DNA from: Gammaproteobacteria bacterium
Lineage (GTDB): Bacteria > Pseudomonadota > Gammaproteobacteria > Steroidobacterales > PWYM01
DNA length: 44,243 nt
Assembly: GCA_003567475.1 (NCBI GenBank)
Contig: PWZL01000074.1
Span: 1 to 44,243 of the forward strand
Direction of reading: 5' to 3'
How positions within the stretch are numbered: position 1 is the stretch's first letter; the number at the start of each line of letters is the position of its first letter. Under the pieces are notes generated by a model. The model was not told the DNA's origin, made no database searches, and saw only the letters and a list, made by a program, of their open reading frames with translations. A program made the translations under genes and the position numbers. Shown one piece after another: positions 25,712 through 34,318 of the stretch.

Positions 25712-26608
25712 GTGACGCCGCATGAGCTGACCGCCGCAACGCGGATCGACAGCCTGCTGGTTGCGGGGGCAGCGGCCCTTGCCCCCCTGGACGATGCACC
25801 GCGTCTGGAAGCGGAAACCCTGCTCTGCAAGGTGCTCGGCTGGCGGCGCGCGAAACTGTATGCGTTCCCCGAGCATTCTCCGAGCCCGCCCGAACGCGCG
25901 GCGTATGCGGCACTGATCGCGCGGCGCGCGGCGGGTGAGCCGCTGGCCTACCTGCTGGGCAACCAGCCGTTCCTTGATTTCACCGTAGTCGTCACGCCGG
26001 CGGTTCTCATTCCCCGCGCAGATACCGAAACCCTGGTGGCCGCCGCGCTGGCCACCGGACAGTCCCGTGAGGAACCGCTGGAGGTGCTCGACCTCGGCAC
26101 CGGCAGCGGCGCCGTGGCGCTGGCGCTGGCGCGGGCCAGACCCCCCTGGCGGCTGACGGCGACCGACCGCAGCGAGGCGGCGCTTGAGGTCGCCCGCAGC
26201 AACGCCCTGCGGCTGGGGCTGACCGACATCGACTTCCGCCTGGCGGACTGGTTCGAAGGCCTGCCGAGCCACCAGCGCTATGACCTGGTCGTGAGCAACC
26301 CTCCCTATATCGCCGAGGACGATCCACACCTGATGCAGCCCGGGCTCGCGAGCGAACCGCGACAGGCGCTGGTCGCCGGCCCCGATGGGCTGGTCCACCT
26401 GCGCCGGATCGCAGCGCAGGCCCGCCATCGACTCAAAGCCGGGGGCTGGCTATGGCTGGAACACGGCCACGAGCAGGGGGCCCCCGTGCGCGACCTGCTG
26501 GGTCGCCTGGGCTACCATGCCATCAGCACCCGGCAGGATGCCGGTGGACGCGAGCGCGTCACCGGCGGCTGCACCAGCCCATCTGCCCCGAGCCCTGACC
26601 CTCCCTGA
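25712..26608 (+). CDS. prmC: Release factor glutamine methyltransferase (GTG start)
   Basis: A 298-residue SAM-dependent N5-glutamine methyltransferase that modifies the GGQ motif of RF1 and RF2. It has the PrmC helical N-terminus, the SAM-binding LDLGTGSGAVALALARARP and the catalytic NPPY (residues 196-199, VVSNPPYIAEDD). The start is a GTG ten bases after the prfA stop; the Shine-Dalgarno is poor, so coupling to prfA is likely. The alternative GTG 13 bases upstream overlaps prfA. The last residues (about 280-298) are proline/serine rich and may be non-conserved. Confidence 0.95.
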   Translation: MTPHELTAATRIDSLLVAGAAALAPLDDAPRLEAETLLCKVLGWRRAKLYAFPEHSPSPPERAAYAALIARRAAGEPLAYLLGNQPFLDFTVVVTPAVLIPRADTETLVAAALATGQSREEPLEVLDLGTGSGAVALALARARPPWRLTATDRSEAALEVARSNALRLGLTDIDFRLADWFEGLPSHQRYDLVVSNPPYIAEDDPHLMQPGLASEPRQALVAGPDGLVHLRRIAAQARHRLKAGGWLWLEHGHEQGAPVRDLLGRLGYHAISTRQDAGGRERVTGGCTSPSAPSPDPP

Positions 26609-26631
26609 ACAATGACCATTAAGGAGTTGAC

Positions 26632-27123
26632 ATGACCATTCGGTTCTCCACCAGCCTCGGCGACATCGATATCAGCCTGCACGAAGACACCGCGCCGCTC
26701 ACGGCGCAGAACTTTCGCGAGTACGTCGAGGACGGCTTCTTTGACGGCACCATCTTCCATCGGGTCATTCCCGGCTTCGTGATCCAGGGGGGCGGATTCA
26801 CGGCAGACATGGAGCAGAAATCGACCCGTGCGCCGATCCGTAACGAGGCTGACAACGGCATCAAGAACCTGCGGGGCTCCCTATCGATGGCGCGCACGGC
26901 CGACGTCAACAGCGCCACCTCGCAGTTTTTCATCAACCTCGCCGACAACGCCTTCCTCGACCACGGTTCGCGGGATTTCGGTTACGCGGTGTTCGGCGAG
27001 GTGGTCGCCGGCATGGACGTGATCGATCGCATCGCCCAACTGCCGACCGGGCGGCATGGTCCCCACGCCGACGTGCCGAAGGAGCCCGTGGTGGTGACCC
27101 GCGCGAGCGTGGTGGAAGACTGA
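26632..27123 (+). CDS. ppiB: Cytoplasmic cyclophilin peptidyl-prolyl isomerase
   Basis: A 163-residue cyclophilin without a signal peptide, of PpiB type. The active-site and core segments are [53 protein letters not shown] and [16 protein letters not shown]. It assists folding by isomerising proline bonds in the cytoplasm. An excellent ribosome site (AAGGAG) precedes the ATG. It lies between prmC and the MoeB/ThiF-like gene, an extra gene compared with the common prfA-prmC-moeB order. Confidence 0.95.
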   Translation: MTIRFSTSLGDIDISLHEDTAPLTAQNFREYVEDGFFDGTIFHRVIPGFVIQGGGFTADMEQKSTRAPIRNEADNGIKNLRGSLSMARTADVNSATSQFFINLADNAFLDHGSRDFGYAVFGEVVAGMDVIDRIAQLPTGRHGPHADVPKEPVVVTRASVVED

Positions 27124-27137
27124 GACCGGAGCGGCGC

Positions 27138-27914
27138 ATGCACTCGGCTCGCCATGCCCGCCATCTGGCCCTGCCCGCGCTGGGCGGTGAGGGCATCGCG
27201 CGGCTGGCCGCGGCGCGGGTGCTGCTGATCGGCCTGGGCGGCCTCGGCTGTCCGGCGGCACAGTACCTCGCCGCGGCTGGCGTCGGCACGCTCGTGCTGA
27301 ACGACTTCGATCGCGTCGACCTGTCGAATCTCGCCCGCCAAGTCCTCTACACCCCGGCTGACGAGGGCCGGCGCAAGGTGGAGGTCGCCGCCGAGCGGTT
27401 GGCCGCACTGAACCCCGATATCACCCTGGAGCGGTGCGACCGGCGACTGGCGCCTGCCCAGCTGCAGGCCCTCGCCGGCGGCTGCGACCTGGTGCTGGAC
27501 GCCAGCGACAACCTGGCCACGCGCCTGGCGGTGAATGCCGCCTGCGTGGCGGCACACCGCCCGCTGGTGACCGCGTCGGTGATCCGTCTGGAGGGCCAGT
27601 TGCTGGTCTGCCCCAATGACGGTGGCCAGGCGCCCTGCTATCAGTGCGTCTACGACGAGACCGACGAGAGCCTCGGCGACTGCCGCGGCGCGGGCGTGCT
27701 CGGTCCGGTCGCTGGCATCCTGGGCGCACTGATGGCCACCGAGGCCCTGAAGCTCCTGGCCGGCCTGCCGCCCGCCCCGGGCATGCTGCTGGTCGATGCT
27801 GCCGGCGGACACTTTCGCCGCCTGCGCGCCCGCCGCGATCCCGACTGTTCCGCCTGTGGGACTGAGCCCCATCACGGCGCCCCCCTCAACACCCTGCACG
27901 CCCACGGAGGCTGA
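27138..27914 (+). CDS. MoeB/ThiF/HesA-family sulfur-carrier adenylyltransferase
   Basis: A 258-residue E1-like enzyme that adenylates the C-terminal glycine of a sulfur-carrier protein (MoaD or ThiS). The ATP-binding motif is VLLIGLGGLGCPAAQYL, followed by the Asp-containing DFDRVDLSNLARQVLY. Two CxxC pairs that bind structural zinc are present: CYQC and CSAC near the end. The conserved Cys in GDCRGAGVLGP, after the first pair, is also family-typical. The position after hemA-prfA-prmC is the usual place of moeB in Gammaproteobacteria. I leave the symbol blank because MoeB and ThiF cannot be separated here. Confidence 0.9.
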   Translation: MHSARHARHLALPALGGEGIARLAAARVLLIGLGGLGCPAAQYLAAAGVGTLVLNDFDRVDLSNLARQVLYTPADEGRRKVEVAAERLAALNPDITLERCDRRLAPAQLQALAGGCDLVLDASDNLATRLAVNAACVAAHRPLVTASVIRLEGQLLVCPNDGGQAPCYQCVYDETDESLGDCRGAGVLGPVAGILGALMATEALKLLAGLPPAPGMLLVDAAGGHFRRLRARRDPDCSACGTEPHHGAPLNTLHAHGG

Positions 27915-27917
27915 ACC

Positions 27918-28643
27918 ATGCCGTTACACACCCGCGCGCTGCCGAGCCTGTGCCTGCTGCTGCTCACCATGACATCGACGGGCGCGGCCTTCGGGCAGGA
28001 GGAGTCGAAGGCCCTGCCCGAGCGCGAACGCATCGCCATCATCGGCACGGGCAATGTCGGCAGTGCGCTCGGACGCCGCTGGGCGGCAACCGGACACGGG
28101 ATCATCTACGGCAGCCGCACACCGGACAGTGACCGGGTGCAGGAATTGCTTGCCGCCACCGGCCCTGCGGCCCGGGCGGCAACACCTGCCGAGGCGGCCC
28201 GCGAGGCCGACATCGTGGTGCTCGCCATCCCTTGGCGAGTGGCTGAGGACACGCTGCGCGAACTTGGCGACCTGTCCGGTCGGGTGGTCATCGACCCGAT
28301 CAACCCTTCGCGGTTCACAGACGGTCGGGTGGAGCTCGGCCACCCCTCACTCGGCGAGGCCCTTGCCGAACTGGCGCCGGAAGCGGCCTTCGTGAAAACC
28401 CTGAACACCACGAGTTATCAGAACATGCTCGAGCCGCCATCCGATCGAAGCATTACGATGCCACTGGCAGGGGACGATGCCCAGGCCCTGGCGCGCGTCG
28501 CGCGTCTGGTCGCGGAGCTCGGGCTGTCACCACGCGTGGTCGGTCCGTTCTATAACGCCCGCTATCTCGAGGCGATGGGCAACCTGTACATCTACGTCAA
28601 CGTGATCCAGCAACCCGACCTGCGGCTGGAATACCACTTCTGA
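27918..28643 (+). CDS. Exported NADP oxidoreductase, F420-reductase-like
   Basis: A 241-residue protein with a Sec-type signal (LPSLCLLLLTMTSTGAAFGQ) followed by a Rossmann domain. The dinucleotide loop is IAIIGTGNVGSALGRRWAAT, then YGSRTPDS, whose arginine suggests NADP(H). The rest matches the NADPH-dependent F420 reductase/FNO-like family: DIVVLAIPWRVAEDTL, VVIDPINP and KTLNTTSYQNML. The family is normally cytoplasmic, so the signal peptide is odd; a lipoprotein is less likely as no lipobox is seen. Its start is four bases after the MoeB-like gene. It is the first of three exported dehydrogenase-type proteins in a row. Confidence 0.85.
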   Translation: MPLHTRALPSLCLLLLTMTSTGAAFGQEESKALPERERIAIIGTGNVGSALGRRWAATGHGIIYGSRTPDSDRVQELLAATGPAARAATPAEAAREADIVVLAIPWRVAEDTLRELGDLSGRVVIDPINPSRFTDGRVELGHPSLGEALAELAPEAAFVKTLNTTSYQNMLEPPSDRSITMPLAGDDAQALARVARLVAELGLSPRVVGPFYNARYLEAMGNLYIYVNVIQQPDLRLEYHF

Positions 28644-28766
28644 CCCAGCCGCGCGCCGACAGGCCACCGAGGGCGGCGGCTGAGCGTGGCGGCGAGTGGC
28701 GGCATTTCGCCTGCCACGCCCGCTCCGGTACGATGGCGCGTCGTGTCTTTTCAGGAGAACAGGAGC

Positions 28767-29723
28767 ATGCGTGATCCTTCACTCCGCCGCCGGGGTCTTC
28801 TCAAGGCGGCGCTGGCCGGGACGACGGCACTGGCCGCAGGCAGGATGCTGCCTGCGTTGGCCCATGAACACGCCTCCTCGGCGCCGATCACCCGCGCCAT
28901 CCCCACCACGGGCGAGCCCTTGCCGGTCATCGGCCTGGGGACCAATGCCTATGGCGTGCAGACCGCCGAGGACATGGCCCCGCTGCGCGAAGTGCTTCGC
29001 GACATGTCGCGGCTTGGGGGTACGGTCATCGATACCGCCCATGCCTACGGACGCTCGGAAGAAGTCATCGGTGAACTGCTCGAGTCACTGGGTAACCGCG
29101 ATGACTATTTCCTCGCCACCAAGACACCGATCCGCGGTGAACTCCCCGATGTCGATGCCGCCATCCGGAGCTGCCTGGAGCGCCTGCGCGTCTCGCAGCT
29201 CGACCTCCTGCAGGTCCACAACCTCCACGAGATCGACCGCCAGTACCCCTACTTCCTCGCGGCCCGAGACGCAGGACTGACGCGCTACATCGGGGCCAGT
29301 GTCTCCTCGCCGGGGCAGTACGATGACTTCATCTCGGCCACGCGCAGGAATCGCTTCGACTTCATCCAGGTGAATTACTCGATCGATGATCGCGGCGCCG
29401 CAGAGCGAATCCTGCCCATGGCCGAAGACCACGGGATCGCGGTGCTGATCAACATGCCCTTCGGCGGTCGGCGCGGCGCGGCCGGGGTCTTCGCGCGGGT
29501 CGCCGACCGACCGCTGCCGAATTGGGCGGCAGAGATCGATGCCGAGAGCTGGGCTCAGGTCTTTCTCAAGTACGTGGTTTCGCATCCCGCCGTCACCGCG
29601 GCCATCCCGGGCACCACACGGCTGCGTCACCTGCTCGACAACCAGGCGGCCGGCCGAGGGCGACTCCCGGATGAGGCACTGCGACGCGACATCGAGCGTT
29701 ACTGGGATGCGCTGCCCTCATGA
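28767..29723 (+). CDS. Tat-exported aldo/keto reductase
   Basis: A 318-residue AKR-superfamily protein with a twin-arginine signal (RRRGLLKAALAGTTALAAG, cleavage probably near LPALAH). The fold's catalytic tetrad is in place: Asp in VIDTAHAYG, Tyr in the same segment, Lys in FLATKTP and His in LLQVHNLHEI. The C-terminal PGTTRLRHLLDNQAAGRG is a typical cofactor segment. The start at 28767 puts the Tat motif in the right place and follows AGGAG elements. Tat export of a folded protein allows cofactor to be loaded in the cytoplasm. Its stop overlaps the next gene's ATG (ATGA), so the two are coupled. Confidence 0.9.
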   Translation: MRDPSLRRRGLLKAALAGTTALAAGRMLPALAHEHASSAPITRAIPTTGEPLPVIGLGTNAYGVQTAEDMAPLREVLRDMSRLGGTVIDTAHAYGRSEEVIGELLESLGNRDDYFLATKTPIRGELPDVDAAIRSCLERLRVSQLDLLQVHNLHEIDRQYPYFLAARDAGLTRYIGASVSSPGQYDDFISATRRNRFDFIQVNYSIDDRGAAERILPMAEDHGIAVLINMPFGGRRGAAGVFARVADRPLPNWAAEIDAESWAQVFLKYVVSHPAVTAAIPGTTRLRHLLDNQAAGRGRLPDEALRRDIERYWDALPS

Positions 29724-30658
29724 GAGTCGGGCACTGGAACAGACGCCAACTGCTGGCGGCGCTGGGCTCGGCAGCCACGACCGCCCTGGTGCCGGCCGCG
29801 TTCGCCGCGCCGCGTGACGGCTGGTTTGGCCTCGATCGCGGGACGTTGACCGGCCAGGTCGCACTGGTCACCGGGTCCACAGACGGACTGGGGCGGCAGG
29901 TCGCCCTGGAGCTCGCAGGCCTTGGCGCCACCGTACTGGTGCACGGCAGAAACCGTGAACGCGGCGAGGCCGTGCTGCAGGACATCCGTGAGTCGGGGGG
30001 CGACGCGGCCTTCTACCAGGCGGATTTCGCCGCCCTTGCCGGCGTCCGCGGGCTGGCCGAGGCCGTGCGCAGCGACCACGAGCGACTCGATCTGCTGATC
30101 AACAACGCCGGCATCTGGCGCCGCGAAGGCGACGACACGCGCCACCTCAGCGAAGATGGCCATGAACTGATGTTCGCGGTGAACTACCTCGCCGGGTTCC
30201 TTCTGACCCATGCGTTGCGACCGCTGCTGGCGGCCTCAGCGCCCTCACGCGTCATCAACGTCGCCTCGGGCGCCCAGACGCCCCTCGATTTCGATGATCC
30301 CATGCTCGAGCAGGCATTCTCACCGAGACGCGCCTACGCCCAGAGCAAACTCGCCCAGATCACCTTCACCATGGACATCGCCGAGGCCTTCGCAGCTGAT
30401 GGGATTACGGTCAACAGTCTGCATCCGGCCACCCTGATGGACACCACCATGGTGCGCCTGGCAGGGATGGCCCCGCGGGCTACCGTGGCAGAAGGCGTGG
30501 AGGCGGTGATGCAGCTGGCGGTGTCCCCCGCCTATGCCGAGCGCGGCGGGCTTTACCTGGAAGGCACTGAAGAGGCTCGCGCCCATCCGCAAGCCTACGA
30601 TGAGGCCGCCCAGGCGGCGCTCCGCGCGCTCAGCGAGGCCCTGGTCGCCGCCGACTGA
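29720..30658 (+). CDS. Tat-exported short-chain dehydrogenase/reductase
   Basis: A 312-residue SDR with a twin-arginine signal (NRRQLLAALGSAATTALVP, ending AAFA). The mature part has the cofactor loop TGSTDGLGRQVALELA, NNAG in the active-site region, VINVASGAQ and the catalytic YAQSK. The motif and arrangement resemble retinol dehydrogenase/WWOX-like SDRs. Both this gene and its coupled AKR neighbour carry Tat signals, which is unusual for nicotinamide-dependent enzymes. It converges on the second TonB-dependent receptor with a hairpin in between. The substrate is unknown; lipophilic alcohols or ketones are plausible. Confidence 0.9.
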   Translation: MRVGHWNRRQLLAALGSAATTALVPAAFAAPRDGWFGLDRGTLTGQVALVTGSTDGLGRQVALELAGLGATVLVHGRNRERGEAVLQDIRESGGDAAFYQADFAALAGVRGLAEAVRSDHERLDLLINNAGIWRREGDDTRHLSEDGHELMFAVNYLAGFLLTHALRPLLAASAPSRVINVASGAQTPLDFDDPMLEQAFSPRRAYAQSKLAQITFTMDIAEAFAADGITVNSLHPATLMDTTMVRLAGMAPRATVAEGVEAVMQLAVSPAYAERGGLYLEGTEEARAHPQAYDEAAQAALRALSEALVAAD

Positions 30659-30679
30659 CCGCCGCCTGGACGACGGACC

Positions 30680-30702
30680 GGGGTGACCCACCGGGTCTCC
30701 CC
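30680..30702. terminator. Hairpin between the exported SDR and the second TonB receptor
   Basis: GGGG-T-GACCC pairs with GGGTC-T-CCCC around a three-base loop (four plus five base pairs with one T-T mismatch). It sits between two convergent stops. There is no T-run, so intrinsic termination is uncertain. Confidence 0.4.
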
Positions 30703-30721
30703 GCCGCCGCCCGCGGCCGGC

Positions 30722-33235
30722 TCAGTTGAAGTTCATCGCGAAACGCAGACCATAGAGCCGTGGTGCCGGCAGATAGGCGTTGAACGCACGGCTTGGCGCG
30801 AAACCATCCGGCCGACCGAAATCCACATTGCGTTGCGCGGTGATGATCCGGTCGTTATCGAATACGTTGTCGACATAGGCCGTCAGCGTCCAGCGGTCAC
30901 TTTCCACGCCCGCCTGGAGATCGACGAGCACATAGCCGGGCAACCACGTCAGATTCGACTCGTCCACGTAGCGACGCGAGCGGTAGGCCGAGGACGCCTG
31001 GGCAAACCAGTGATTCCCGGTCGCCCCGAGCGGTCGACGGTGGAAGGCGCTGGCATTGACCGCATGGCGGGGACTTTTGGCGACGCGATTGCCAGAGAAA
31101 TCTCCACAGGCGTTACCAGCCTCCACCCGCACGATCGGCGAGGACGTCTGACCCGCCGGTACCCCGCAGGCAGCGAAGATTGCCAGGGCATCCTCCAGCG
31201 GCAGATCTGCCGGTGGCGCCCCCGGCCCCTGGATGAACTCTTTGAACTCCGCATCCGTCCAGGCGTAAGCCAGCCCCAGCGTGGTGGTGTCACTCAGCCG
31301 CCAGTTCGCGACCAGTTCCAGGCCCATCACCTCGACCTTGCCCGCGTTGGTGATACGCGAGGTCGCAAACCCCGTGTCGAGATCGATCTGCTGTACGCCG
31401 ATCTGCTGATCGGTGTAGTCGTTGAAGTAGACATCGGCGTTGACCACCAGCCGATTGTCCAGCCAACTGGATTTCAGCCCGGCCTCGTAAGCCTTGAGCT
31501 TCTCGGGACGGAACTGCCGACCCTCGAAATCGGTGATCTCCAGCGTCTCGTAGCCGCCAGGCTTGAAACCGCGCGCGTGACTCACATAGAACAGCACCTG
31601 CTCGCTGGCACGATATTCGAGCGTCGCACGTGGTGTCACCTGCCGGCTCGAATGCGTCGCGGTCTGCGGGCAGGCATTGATCACGCCGGGTGACAGCGGC
31701 ACGCGCTGAGGCAGGGCGGGATCGCAGCCAGGTTCCACGCGCAGCAGGGTGATGTCTTCGAGCCCCCATCCCGAGGTGAAGTAATCCACTTCGTCGCGGT
31801 TCCAGCGCGCCTGCAATGAGACGCGGAAGCGATCGCCGAGGTCACGATTCACTCCGGCGAAAACCCCGAGATAGTCGGTCTTGCGCTGGGTAAACACTGG
31901 GAATTCGACATCCTGCAGTGGCTGGGTGGGCAGAAAGAACGGCGGCCCCCCAAGGAAAGAATCGGGATTACGCAGCCAGTACTGACTGTCGTTGACCAGT
32001 TCCGCCGTTTCGTCGAATTTCTGTACCCCGGCGATCCAGTTGAACGGACCGGTGACGTGGGTCCAACGCAGCTCATGGTTGAGGTGACGGGTGGTGTAAT
32101 CCAGGCTCTGGTAAGCCGAGATCGCAAACGCGAAAGGATCGTCGACCGGAAAGTCGGTGAAGTCCCCATCCTGCTTGATGAGCGTGTCGTTCTGCAGCCA
32201 GCTGCCCATGTACACGAAGGTGCCGGCCTCGGTGGCCCAATCCAGCTCCCAACTGCCGATATGCTGGCGCATCGCCATGCCGGCTGGGGGTTCACCGGTG
32301 ATCGGATCAAGCCCCATCTGCACGTCCTGGACGCCCGCCCGGATCGGCCCGGTGAAGGTGGCACGGGTCAGCTCGGTGCCAGGCACCGGCAGCCGGGTGT
32401 TCGAGGGGATGAAGGCCGTCGGGTTGTCCGATTCCTCGCGATCGATGTACTGGTATCGGGTGGTCAGCGAGAGCGTCGCCGAAGGCTCGAAACGAAACCC
32501 CAGCGCGACCCCGGTCGACTCCTCGGCGCCCAGCGGCCCGCCGTTGACCGGGTTGGTGTAGTGACCGTCGCTCTCGAGATGGGCGGCATTCAGGCGAAAC
32601 GCGACGGTCTCGCCGACCAGGGGCCCCGTGAGCGAGGCGGTGTACTCGCGGCGACCGTCGTTGCCGAGGTCCAGACCCGCCCGGCCGCCGAACTCGAACG
32701 CCGGCGCACGGGTGATGTAGTTGATCGCCCCGCCGAAGGCGTTGCGACCATACAGCGTGGACTGAGGGCCTTTGACGATTTCGATCCTCTCGAGGTCGTG
32801 CAGCGCGAGGTTCAGCGTGCCTGACCCCCCTGGCAAGGCGAGGTTGGAACTGGACAGATCATGCCCATCGATCAGCACCGCGACACTAGGACGCCCGCGC
32901 TCGTTTTGCATCCCCCGCATGGCGGGACGGGTATCGTTCGGGAAGGCGCCCCGATCGAACGTGATCCCCGGCGTCAGGCGCGCGACGTCTTCGGTGCGCA
33001 GCAGGCGCTCACGCTCGATGCGCACGGTGTCATAGACGACGATCGACAAGGGCACGTCCTGCGCCCGTTCATCGACTTTGCGCACCGTGACGATGATCTC
33101 GTCGATGACACGCACGCCATCGGCGCGGGTTCCGGTCTGCGCCAGCGCCAGTGACCCTGCGCCCATGCCAGCAAGTGCCAGGCAGACGCCCATGGCGACA
33201 GGCCCGCGCGTCTGTGGGTGGTGTTGAGTATTCAT
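30722..33235 (-). CDS. TonB-dependent outer-membrane receptor (copy 2)
   Basis: An 837-residue receptor, paralogous to 1796-4306. A signal peptide (MGVCLALAGMGAGSLALAQ) precedes a TonB-box-like segment (DEIIVTVRKVDERAQD), the plug (RGMQNERGRPSVAVLIDG, VKGPQSTLYGRNAFGG) and a barrel ending in LYGLRFAMNFN. The plug and barrel signatures DVYFNDYTDQQIGVQQ and YTDAEFKEFIQG also occur, with small changes, in the first copy. The start has GAGGGA upstream. It follows the membrane protein gene by 66 bases, downstream of an operator-bearing region. The two receptors likely handle related ligands. Confidence 0.93.
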   Translation of the reverse strand: MNTQHHPQTRGPVAMGVCLALAGMGAGSLALAQTGTRADGVRVIDEIIVTVRKVDERAQDVPLSIVVYDTVRIERERLLRTEDVARLTPGITFDRGAFPNDTRPAMRGMQNERGRPSVAVLIDGHDLSSSNLALPGGSGTLNLALHDLERIEIVKGPQSTLYGRNAFGGAINYITRAPAFEFGGRAGLDLGNDGRREYTASLTGPLVGETVAFRLNAAHLESDGHYTNPVNGGPLGAEESTGVALGFRFEPSATLSLTTRYQYIDREESDNPTAFIPSNTRLPVPGTELTRATFTGPIRAGVQDVQMGLDPITGEPPAGMAMRQHIGSWELDWATEAGTFVYMGSWLQNDTLIKQDGDFTDFPVDDPFAFAISAYQSLDYTTRHLNHELRWTHVTGPFNWIAGVQKFDETAELVNDSQYWLRNPDSFLGGPPFFLPTQPLQDVEFPVFTQRKTDYLGVFAGVNRDLGDRFRVSLQARWNRDEVDYFTSGWGLEDITLLRVEPGCDPALPQRVPLSPGVINACPQTATHSSRQVTPRATLEYRASEQVLFYVSHARGFKPGGYETLEITDFEGRQFRPEKLKAYEAGLKSSWLDNRLVVNADVYFNDYTDQQIGVQQIDLDTGFATSRITNAGKVEVMGLELVANWRLSDTTTLGLAYAWTDAEFKEFIQGPGAPPADLPLEDALAIFAACGVPAGQTSSPIVRVEAGNACGDFSGNRVAKSPRHAVNASAFHRRPLGATGNHWFAQASSAYRSRRYVDESNLTWLPGYVLVDLQAGVESDRWTLTAYVDNVFDNDRIITAQRNVDFGRPDGFAPSRAFNAYLPAPRLYGLRFAMNFN

Positions 33236-33301
33236 AGCCGAAGTCCCTCATGACGAATGTGCCCGCCCCCCGGGCAACAGCCAAACGACCGCCGGTGGGT
33301 G

Positions 33302-34180
33302 CTAGCTGGACGCCTGCACCCCGCCGGAAGCCACCGGGTGCGAGCCTGACGGGCGCCGCACCAATACACCGAGTGAAAAAAGGAAAACCGCCAGCACCGT
33401 GAGACTGGCCAGCGGCCATTCCAGCGGCCGCTGCCAGAACGCCGGCAGCAGTCCGAACTGAGCCGGAAGCTCGACCAGAATCCAGGCGATCAGTCCCACC
33501 GGGATGCCGTAACGCAGCGCATAGGCCGGCCGGGAAATCCGCAGCTGGCGGCCCACCAGGTAGAGCGCCCAGACGCCGTAGACCGCGAAGATGGTCCAGA
33601 GTAAGGCACCGAAGCCGACCGCCCAGTACACCAGCAGCCACAGCACGTTCAGTGCCCAGATGATGACCAGGGTTTCCATGGCGACGACCCGTGCAACCTT
33701 GCGCCGCAGCCCGGGCGTCGGCTGTCCCGGGGACAGCCGGCCATGGCGCATCACGAAACGCATGAACGCACAGCGCGTCTCGCGATTGAGCATCCCGTAG
33801 AGCAGCAGGACCGCGAGCAGCGCCGGACCACTGGCCAGCAGCAACCCGTTGGCGCCGGGCAGCGCCACCCCGGGGGCGATCTCCAGCGGCGGTACCGAGA
33901 GTTGCTCGGCAAACAGTTGGAAGCCGAACTGGAACCAACCGCCCCAGATCATCCAGCCGCCCAGGAACCCCAGCACCCCGGCGCGCATCTCCTCAGCCCG
34001 CAAGCCAAAGGCAACCAGCGCAATGCCGAGACCGCCCCACGCGGCGGCCAGCCCGTACTGGAGACTGCCGCCCCCCTGGTAGTGGTTCAGGGACCACAGA
34101 CCTGTGCCCACAGGCGTGCACAGAAAGGCGGCCGCGAGCGCCGCGACCACCAGGATTTGCCTGTCAACTATGCGTGACAT
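33302..34180 (-). CDS. Polytopic membrane protein of unknown function (292 aa)
   Basis: A 292-residue inner-membrane protein with about eight hydrophobic segments, for example QILVVAALAAAFLC, LLLASGPALLAVLLLYGML and VVAMETLVIIWALNVLWLL. I do not recognise its family, and it does not resemble the membrane protein at 9-731. It is the first gene of a unit with TonB receptor 2, so it may be the inner-membrane half of the same uptake step. A promoter with its -10 almost at the ATG suggests a leaderless message. There is no good Shine-Dalgarno before the start. Confidence 0.72.
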   Translation of the reverse strand: MSRIVDRQILVVAALAAAFLCTPVGTGLWSLNHYQGGGSLQYGLAAAWGGLGIALVAFGLRAEEMRAGVLGFLGGWMIWGGWFQFGFQLFAEQLSVPPLEIAPGVALPGANGLLLASGPALLAVLLLYGMLNRETRCAFMRFVMRHGRLSPGQPTPGLRRKVARVVAMETLVIIWALNVLWLLVYWAVGFGALLWTIFAVYGVWALYLVGRQLRISRPAYALRYGIPVGLIAWILVELPAQFGLLPAFWQRPLEWPLASLTVLAVFLFSLGVLVRRPSGSHPVASGGVQASS

Positions 34181-34188
34181 AGGGCGGG

Positions 34189-34218
34189 CTTATACTGTAA
34201 GCCGCGCTTGACTGTAAA
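34189..34218 (-). promoter_or_regulatory. Sigma-70 promoter with a near-zero leader
   Basis: On the minus strand TTTACA (34213-34218), an 18-base spacer and TATAAG (34189-34194) lie upstream of the membrane protein gene. The expected start of transcription is within about two bases of the ATG at 34180. Confidence 0.5.
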
Positions 34219-34240
34219 CAGGGGAATCGCCCGGAATGTC

Positions 34241-34254
34241 AGACCGGTTGGTCA
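34241..34254. promoter_or_regulatory. Putative TetR operator before the membrane-protein/TonB-receptor operon
   Basis: AGACC-ggtt-GGTCA, with the core GACC-N4-GGTC shared with sites near 8.3, 9.2, 11.2 and 12.2 kb. Here it lies about 60 bases upstream of the predicted transcript start rather than over the -35, so a role in activation, looping or an unseen second promoter is possible. Confidence 0.5.
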
Positions 34255-34318
34255 GTAACTTCAGATAGTTACCGTGAATCCGACAGTTCCAGTCTGGTGC
34301 CGCCTCGGCACGGCAGCC

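Noticed and set aside
30685-30697. GACCC-ACC-GGGTC, similar to the TetR sites
   Set aside because: The spacing differs and it lies between convergent genes as part of a larger hairpin, so a terminator is the better reading.
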